Source of the DNA: an uncultured Brevibacillus sp.
GTDB lineage: Bacteria; Bacillota; Bacilli; Brevibacillales; Brevibacillaceae
DNA: 64,000 nucleotides
Direction: 5' to 3'
Assembly (NCBI RefSeq): GCF_947502445.1
Contig: NZ_CANMZW010000017.1
Location: forward strand, 1 to 64,000
In this document: positions 59,013 to 64,000 of the stretch, piece by piece
Layout: the number at the start of each line of letters is the position of its first letter
How positions within the stretch are numbered: the stretch's first letter is position 1
Notes under the pieces: generated by a model
What the model saw: only the letters and a program-made list of their open reading frames with translations
Told to the model about the DNA's origin: nothing
Database searches by the model: none
Made by a program: the position numbers and the translations under genes

Positions 59013-59024
59013 TACCGTTCGGTA
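59013..59024. promoter_or_regulatory. TetR operator candidate 1 (TACCGTTCGGTA)
   Basis: This perfect palindrome lies about 50 bases upstream of the MFS start on the minus strand. A near-identical site occurs before the TetR gene. Confidence 0.65.
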
Positions 59025-59202
59025 CATAACAGCTGTGAAGCTACTTTACTATCCGATTCAACCGATTGTCAATGGTCATTTGAATTTTTGTGAGCAAACA
59101 ACTTTTTGGGAAATAAAATTTATGAATCAATTAAAAAGATCGCTCTTCATTTTCTTGCTTTGTTCCATTTGACACGAAAAGAGTTTGTTGGTACTGTAAG
59201 TG

Positions 59203-59214
59203 TACCGAGTGGTA
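59203..59214. promoter_or_regulatory. TetR operator candidate 2 (TACCGAGTGGTA)
   Basis: It shares the outer TACCG and GGTA with site 1 and lies about 60 bases upstream of the TetR start. The region 58963-59272 holds these two sites and no gene. Confidence 0.6.
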
Positions 59215-59272
59215 TTTAACTATCGATCCCTATTGAAAATGGGATTATCCATAGAGAAAAGAGGAAAATGCT

Positions 59273-59854
59273 ATGGTGCGACCACGTGAGTTTCAGGAGG
59301 ACAAGGCACTGGAGAAAGCCATGCTTTTGTTTTGGGAGAAGGGATATGAGGCTACTTCCTTGAGCGACCTCACAACCAGTATGGGGATTCAAAAACCAAG
59401 TATTTACGCGGCATTTGGAGACAAAAAGGAGTTGTTTGAAGCAGCCCTTCGTAAATATATTCACGAGCATGCGACCTTCTTCAGACGTCACTTGCAGAGC
59501 GGCTCCTCTGTGAAAGAGGCGATTCACACGCTTTTTCAGGAGATTGTGGCCCAAGCCTATCAAGACGACCGGAGTCGGGGATGCTTTTGTATAAATACGA
59601 TGGTAGAACTAGCCCCCCATGAGCCAAGATTTGAAGTTCTAACACGAGAACACCAGTTGTATTTGACCGTTATTTTTCTAGAGACAATTGAGCGCGGGAA
59701 AAAAGCGGGAGAGCTTCAGCCGCATATCAATGCAAAGGCTCTGGCAAATACATTGGTAGTGTCGTTAATCGGATTGACCGTCATGATGAAATCTCGTCCG
59801 GATCGTACGTTCGTCGATCAGTCTGTTGAAACAGTCATGCAATTATTGGATTAG
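59273..59854 (+). CDS. TetR/AcrR-family transcriptional regulator
   Basis: 193-residue repressor. The N-terminal helix-turn-helix reads ALEKAMLLFWEKGYEATSLSDLTTSMGIQKPSIYAAFGDKKELF in outline, and the C-terminal ligand domain contains RGCFCINTMVELAPH, typical of the YxaF/AcrR-like group that includes Cys-containing sensors. GAGGAAAATGCT precedes the ATG. It is divergent from the MFS-SDR pair, with an operator in front of each. Confidence 0.9.
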   Translation: MVRPREFQEDKALEKAMLLFWEKGYEATSLSDLTTSMGIQKPSIYAAFGDKKELFEAALRKYIHEHATFFRRHLQSGSSVKEAIHTLFQEIVAQAYQDDRSRGCFCINTMVELAPHEPRFEVLTREHQLYLTVIFLETIERGKKAGELQPHINAKALANTLVVSLIGLTVMMKSRPDRTFVDQSVETVMQLLD

Positions 59855-59907
59855 ACGGTGGTTCGAGGCGATGCAAACAAGGTCAAGGTGGAATTTCGTT
59901 AAAAATT

Positions 59908-59944
59908 AAAGACTGTCGGTCTTACTCGTCGACAGTCTTTTTGT
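59908..59944. terminator. Terminator after the TetR gene
   Basis: AAAGACTGTCG pairs with CGACAGTCTTT, followed by TTG. The stem is perfect over 11 bases. Confidence 0.8.
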
Positions 59945-60040
59945 CATGGATGATGGCCGTCCAGCCATCCAGCAATATATGTATGGCATTTACAGCAAGC
60001 TCCATCGGAGGATTTAAAATCACCTCATCAAGACGATTTT
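59922..60040 (-). pseudogene. Possible C-terminal remnant of a TetR-like regulator
   Basis: On the minus strand a frame without a proper start reads NRLDEVILNPPMELAVNAIHILLDGWTAII in outline and stops at 59922. The pattern resembles the last helices of a TetR protein. The call is weak. A palindrome (TACATAAC-AAAT-GTTATGTA) lies at 60059-60078. Confidence 0.3.
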
Positions 60041-60058
60041 TTGCATTCAAATTTGATC

Positions 60059-60078
60059 TACATAACAAATGTTATGTA
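60059..60078. promoter_or_regulatory. Palindrome TACATAAC-N4-GTTATGTA
   Basis: A perfect 8-base inverted repeat with an operator-like look in a region of gene remnants. The regulator is unknown. Confidence 0.35.
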
Positions 60079-60169
60079 ACCTAAAGCTTGCTTCACCTTG
60101 GTTTCCGTTTAGTCACTGTTTTCTAAGAACAGTCTCTAAGACGAGGTGCACCTCTGCCATTTCTGGATG

Positions 60170-60700
60170 TTATTTGGAAGCACAGACAACAATCGAATCA
60201 ATGAACACAACAACTTGCAGGAGAGCAACACAAAAAAGCATCAAAGTCAGCTTTCGGTTTTTATCGAATTCCAACGCAAGGACAGACATAAGTGACCATG
60301 TAAACGCTGCGATAATCAGGGATAAGCCACCTAGCTGACTGGAGGTATCGATTTGAGCAGTCCCGACAATCACATAAACGCCAACTGTCAACAGAACCAT
60401 AAAGGCAGGTGTCGTTGAAGTAAGGATGGCTCCCATTTGTGCGGTGGAAAGCATGGTTCCAACCTCTTGGGTTACGATCGAAATGGTATTCCCAATGAAT
60501 CCAATCAAAATGATCAACAGCCAGTCACGTTTTGTTATGGTACCGATCAGTAGTAATGCGAAAAGAGCAATTACATAGCGAAGCCATACTAATTCAAGTA
60601 ATGGTACGATATCGACCACGACTTTCATAACCACATACATACCGCCCCAAATACTCGCGGTGAGTGATAAATATAAAGAACCAAGTAACGTATTTTTCAT
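60170..60700 (-). pseudogene. EamA/DMT-family transporter with internal deletion
   Basis: The start is normal (SLYLSLTASIWGGMYVVMKVV, LLELVWLRYVIAL). After GAILTSTTPAFMVLLT the frame jumps to VGVYVIVG, so about 40 residues are missing. It then stops soon after the next segment, giving about 176 residues instead of about 300. The reading frame is kept across the gap, so a short protein may still be made, but it is unlikely to transport. Confidence 0.65.
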
Positions 60701-60803
60701 AGTTGCCCTCCGTTTTATAGACAAGGATTTATGTCCCTAACGGAGACGTAATTATTCTTCCGTTAAGGGAGAATAACTACAGGTACATCATTTACAAAAA
60801 GGG

Positions 60804-61183
60804 GTGAATACTCCTATTGGTGCACCGGGCTTGCACAGACAGAATCCGTATTTGGCAGAAGCGCTCAAAGCGGTAGAGGATACGGGCGATGTAACCGGAT
60901 CTTTGGAAAAAGTAGTGGAGCTGCAGCCGGATCTCATTGTTACTGGCGGCAACCAAAACAGAGATGAGTCTTTATCCAAAATTGCTCCGACTATCTCCAT
61001 TCCTTACGGCAAAAGCAGTGGGCAGAGCTATCCAATGAACTGTTACCCAAGTATGCCGGTGACTATATCATCCTGACATCAAACGATCGTACCATCGAAG
61101 ACCTCAAAGCAGATCCGATCTGGTCGACTTCGGATGCGGTGAAGAAAAATCGTGTCTACATATGGAAAGAAGAGCGGTCGTAG
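60804..61183 (+). pseudogene. Broken iron-siderophore substrate-binding protein
   Basis: The frame GAPGLHRQNPYLAEALKAVEDTG and LEKVVELQPDLIVTGGNQN is a FecB/FhuD-type binding protein lacking its signal and N-terminal lobe. Around 61015 the frame shifts and continues as ELLPKYAGDYIILTSNDR and KNRVYIWKEERS up to 61183. The middle part is also deleted. It is a relic of a second siderophore receptor. Confidence 0.75.
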
Positions 61184-61389
61184 GCAACCCTTATCTTCCC
61201 CGGTGCTTTTCTTTTGCCTTCTGGACCTTCAGAAGGTATTTTTTCTCCCTCAGCGAATGTGACAGGTTTATTTGTTCCAAAAAGAAGGCAAGCGACTATA
61301 CCGCAATGACGTTGATCACGTATTTATAGAAAAGGTGCAATGGAAAAAGGAAATGAGATACCCTCACAGCGGAGAGAAGGAGGTCAGAG

Positions 61390-62421
61390 ATGGCTATCCC
61401 GAACAAGCGTATACCGGCAAAAAAGAAGCCCTATATCAATCATCAAGGACTCCAGAACACGCCGAAAGCGCCTCGTCAAAAAATTGCCTACGTAAAACAG
61501 GCAGAACAGCAGCAAGAACCTGACCATGACAAAAATCTCCTCAAGCGAAGCATACATGGGAGTAAAAAATCGATTCCTCTCCAAAAGAGGCAGAAAAAAT
61601 ATTCAAAACCAGTGACGATGGCTCGGTCAAAAGTGACGAAAGCCAGCTCACCATCAACGGCTCCAACTGTTTTCTATCAGAAAGAGATGGATGATGAACA
61701 AAAGCCTGACAACCGGGAAGTACATTCGGAACTACCGGAGGATACCACTTCAGCTCAAGAGGGCGAAAAGTCATCCACCTTTCCGAAACAGGAGATCGGT
61801 AAGCCAGTATCAGATGGTCACACCACGGAAAAACGGTTGACCGAAAGCTCTACAGCACCGCAAGCCAGAACAAACAATCAAGTCATCCTGGCAAATATAG
61901 CCTACAAAGACCAAGCTGGCGCTTCCTTGATCCAGGTGCCGCTCCTTGAAGAAATATGGGAGGTGGATTGGGTCCAGCCGATTGATGTGATTTGGAAAAA
62001 AGACTGGGTAGAGATTCAAACAGCTATTACGATCAACATCCAGGACATTCGCCAGGACTTCCATAAAAAAATTGTATGGGTCAAGGGCGATTTAGAGCTA
62101 ACCGCTAGAGGGATGTCCACCGAAACGAACAAGCTCATACATGAAACCTTATACTTTCCATTTACCTCTACGATTTTGCACCCTGCCATTGCCAAGCGTA
62201 GCATGGAACCTAAAGCGATGTCTGATCAAGACCCCGCTGCGCTAGATGAAAGATGGATGGAGACCGGAGACTGGAAAGCGATGCTTTTATCAGATCCGTT
62301 CAATCATTTTTCGTCAACATCGGGAGAGTACCATGGGCTTGCATCGATTAGCGGGCGTGTATGGTGGTTTCGAAAACAATTCATCCCCTTGCACATGATT
62401 CACATAAAACCAGGTTCCTAA
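61390..62421 (+). CDS. Hypothetical protein with disordered basic N-terminus, spore-surface-like
   Basis: 343-residue protein. The first 160 residues are Lys/Gln/Ser/Pro-rich and look unfolded. The C-terminal part (QVILANIAYKDQAGASLIQVPL, VIWKKDWVEIQTAITINI, DLELTARGMSTETN) is beta-rich and reminiscent of SPOCS/DUF3794-type spore proteins, though I am not sure. AGAAGGAGG precedes the ATG. The next gene encodes another protein of this kind. Confidence 0.55.
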   Translation: MAIPNKRIPAKKKPYINHQGLQNTPKAPRQKIAYVKQAEQQQEPDHDKNLLKRSIHGSKKSIPLQKRQKKYSKPVTMARSKVTKASSPSTAPTVFYQKEMDDEQKPDNREVHSELPEDTTSAQEGEKSSTFPKQEIGKPVSDGHTTEKRLTESSTAPQARTNNQVILANIAYKDQAGASLIQVPLLEEIWEVDWVQPIDVIWKKDWVEIQTAITINIQDIRQDFHKKIVWVKGDLELTARGMSTETNKLIHETLYFPFTSTILHPAIAKRSMEPKAMSDQDPAALDERWMETGDWKAMLLSDPFNHFSSTSGEYHGLASISGRVWWFRKQFIPLHMIHIKPGS

Positions 62422-62717
62422 TGTGGCAGCCACGTAAATGAGTGGCAAGCTATTCTTTTCCTTCCTTAAACGAGTTGGGAGCCACAACAAAGTGGAAACG
62501 ACACGAGCAATTTTGCAATGGCACAGGGGATGAATCTTGAGCCACACGCAAACAGGACATACCTCTATTCTCATGCTCATTTTTACGCTTCCACCATACA
62601 TAATCGGAGCTCTTTACAAGAGCAAAAAAGGCATTTAACGCTTGGCAATCGCCAATGCCACCTTACTGCCAAGCCATATAATAAAGGGAGGTATGGTAAC
62701 TTCGAGGAGGAAGGCAA

Positions 62718-63494
62718 ATGGGGAATCATGACGACCAGCATGAGCACCACCACAATCATGAAAAGGATCATAAGAAAAAACCGCCATCGAATTCCTGTAG
62801 TGTAGAAAGCGTACGTGTATTCGGAACAACGACAACCGATACTGTTTTTCCGAAAACCATTAAAGTACCGGTGACGCTTGCAGAGATTTCCGTAGTCGTT
62901 GCTGTAGAAGCAAATATCCAGTTGGAAAAGCCAGCGTTGGAAATCATTCGTGTATGGAAGAGTGCAATATTGCAGCAATGTGAACTGGTACCCACGTTTA
63001 ATCCATACGCGGCAAAGCTTTTTGTAAAAGGGTTCATTCGCAAAAATATTGAATATACAACAGTTGACCATACCTCAACAAGCTCGGTATGCGGAGATAT
63101 TCGCCACATGACGGCGATGATTCCTTTTGATTTTTGTACAGATATTACCTTTCCGCAAACGGGACCATCTTTACAGCTTTCTCCAGACTTCTCATCATCC
63201 GGAGAGCTGCTAAATCAAAGTGGGAATGGACCTCTGCTGAACGAGGGGCTATTCGGTAACCGGCAAGTTTACAATGAGAAGCCATACTGCGAGTTGGTCT
63301 ATACAGAATTTACTGAGCTGGATATCGGTCACAATCTGAAACATGTCTCCGGATTCGCGCAAGCATTTACGTCTGTTCAGGAAAATATCGTACTAAAAGT
63401 AGGGCTCAAAGTTTTGCAAATTCAACAGGTTCCACTGCCCGTTATATGTCCTACACCTCCTCCGCATCCTCCACATTGTAAGAAAAAGTACTAG
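62718..63494 (+). CDS. Putative exosporium/spore-coat protein (CsxC-like) with His-rich N-terminus
   Basis: 258-residue protein. It begins with a His/Asp/Lys-rich stretch (HDDQHEHHHNHEKDHKKK), then a beta-rich domain with TIKVPVTLAEISVVVAVEANI, KLFVKGFIRKNIEYTTV and MTAMIPFDFCTDITF, and ends in a Pro/His tail. The VKGFIRKNIEY motif recalls clostridial CsxC-type and SPOCS-domain spore proteins. GAGGAGGAAGG precedes the ATG. The His-rich end could bind metal. The stretch 62422-62717 between the two genes shows no gene. Confidence 0.6.
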   Translation: MGNHDDQHEHHHNHEKDHKKKPPSNSCSVESVRVFGTTTTDTVFPKTIKVPVTLAEISVVVAVEANIQLEKPALEIIRVWKSAILQQCELVPTFNPYAAKLFVKGFIRKNIEYTTVDHTSTSSVCGDIRHMTAMIPFDFCTDITFPQTGPSLQLSPDFSSSGELLNQSGNGPLLNEGLFGNRQVYNEKPYCELVYTEFTELDIGHNLKHVSGFAQAFTSVQENIVLKVGLKVLQIQQVPLPVICPTPPPHPPHCKKKY

Positions 63495-63574
63495 GTTCAT
63501 ACTTACCGAAAGCAGATCATGTAACGGAAAGGATAAATGATGTGCTTGGAATGCGGGACAAATCTAGGCACTCT

Positions 63575-63612
63575 ACAAGACACTGACCAAGATGTTAGTG
63601 TCTTGTTTATTT
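63575..63612 (+). terminator. Terminator after the spore-surface gene
   Basis: ACAAGACACT pairs with AGTGTCTTGT, followed by TTATTTT. Confidence 0.75.
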
Positions 63613-63684
63613 TCCATTTATTCCTTTGGTTGCATCGTACTATAATAAGACCAACGTTCATTTTGTATAAATTGGAAATGTGGG

Positions 63685-64000
63685 ATGAGTATGTGGAAAG
63701 TGAAACGTGTCATTTGGGGTATGGCAGCTGTAGCAGTACTGTTGTCAGGATGTTCAGTGGCTAAGAAAGCTGAGAGCCAGTCAAGTATTTCGGTAGCGGG
63801 TGAAAGGGTTCAGCGAAATATTTCAGAAGTCAGTTTGCAGCTTTTGGAAGACATTATGGAGTCAGCAAAAGAGGGCCGCATAAATGGTGTGGACATACCA
63901 TTAAGATCGACCTATGGAGAAGTAGCAAGCATGTACGGACAACCAAAAACGATCGGGAATAACGAGTGTTGGACATATTCGTACGACCATCCTAAAAGTG
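63685..64000 (+). CDS. Lipoprotein, YjgB/DUF4309-like, partial at window end
   Basis: The frame starts at ATG 63685 or 63691 and is cut by the window edge. A basic start and hydrophobic stretch lead to the lipobox VLLSGC. The later part (VDIPLRSTYGEVASMYGQPKTIG, CWTYSY) resembles DUF4309/YjgB proteins, a Bacillus family of unknown function. Only the first 105 residues are visible. Confidence 0.65.
   Translation, partial: MSMWKVKRVIWGMAAVAVLLSGCSVAKKAESQSSISVAGERVQRNISEVSLQLLEDIMESAKEGRINGVDIPLRSTYGEVASMYGQPKTIGNNECWTYSYDHPKS

Overview
The window looks like chromosomal DNA of a spore-forming, low-GC Gram-positive bacterium, most probably Brevibacillus or a close member of the Paenibacillaceae. 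The evidence is a large gerA-type germinant-receptor cluster, an alpha/beta small acid-soluble spore protein, a cortex-lytic-type GH18 protein, spore-coat-like proteins, strong AGGAGG ribosome binding sites with many TTG/GTG starts, and a ydaO-type c-di-AMP riboswitch. The genus is inferred from remembered protein similarity, not from a search. I see no rRNA, tRNA or CRISPR array.

Layout. 1-5.5 kb: a malate/lactate dehydrogenase-family enzyme, a divergent PanD-like decarboxylase overlapping a YheC/D-type ATP-grasp gene, a BrnQ transporter and a DUF418 membrane protein. 5.5-15.6 kb: a germination cluster with one GerA, three GerB, two GerC and two small D-subunit genes, interrupted by an FMN-binding glutamate-synthase-domain protein and a YqjF (DUF2071) protein. 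15.7-24.6 kb: a broken EamA gene, an aminotransferase, a peptide-deformylase-like gene overlapping a homoserine dehydrogenase, a CAP-domain secreted protein under a c-di-AMP riboswitch, a rhodanese, a cold-shock protein, an APH-family kinase, a poly-asparagine protein and a ComB-like phosphatase. 24.7-29 kb: an RCC1-repeat lipoprotein, a GreA-C-domain protein with an overlapping leader ORF, and a GH18 protein. 29.1-35.6 kb: a sigma54 activator facing a four-gene 2-oxo-acid dehydrogenase operon (E1a, E1b, E2, E3) that has a clear -24/-12 promoter and an upstream palindrome.

35.8-38.4 kb: a DUF1450 protein, fumarylacetoacetase, a PhnB-like VOC protein and an SRPBCC protein. 38.6-48 kb: an AT-richer accessory region. 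It holds a MerR gene with an amber codon, an AraC regulator with a DUF1835-like tail, remnants (kinase-like, CapA, IS3 OrfA, an exported-protein tail), and a self-contained sigma54 cassette: an activator with a GSFTGS loop, a -24/-12 promoter, a creatininase-family amidohydrolase, an APC permease and an SDR. 48.4-52.4 kb: an iron/siderophore region (two AraC regulators and a binding lipoprotein) with Fur-box-like sites. 52.5-56.6 kb: a SASP, two membrane proteins carrying winged-helix-like segments, and a two-gene RNA-repair cassette (P-loop kinase fused to an HD domain, plus an RNA ligase). 56.8-60.7 kb: an MFS exporter and SDR divergent from a TetR gene with matching operators, then a shortened EamA gene. 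60.8-64 kb: a broken siderophore-binding gene, two spore-surface-like proteins and the start of a lipoprotein.

Best candidates for new biology are the RNA-repair pair, the membrane winged-helix pair beside it, the enlarged germination cluster with its membrane-anchored FMN protein, the PanD-like/ATP-grasp pair with an apparent AUA start, the sigma54/creatininase cassette, and a dispersed hairpin repeat found twice.
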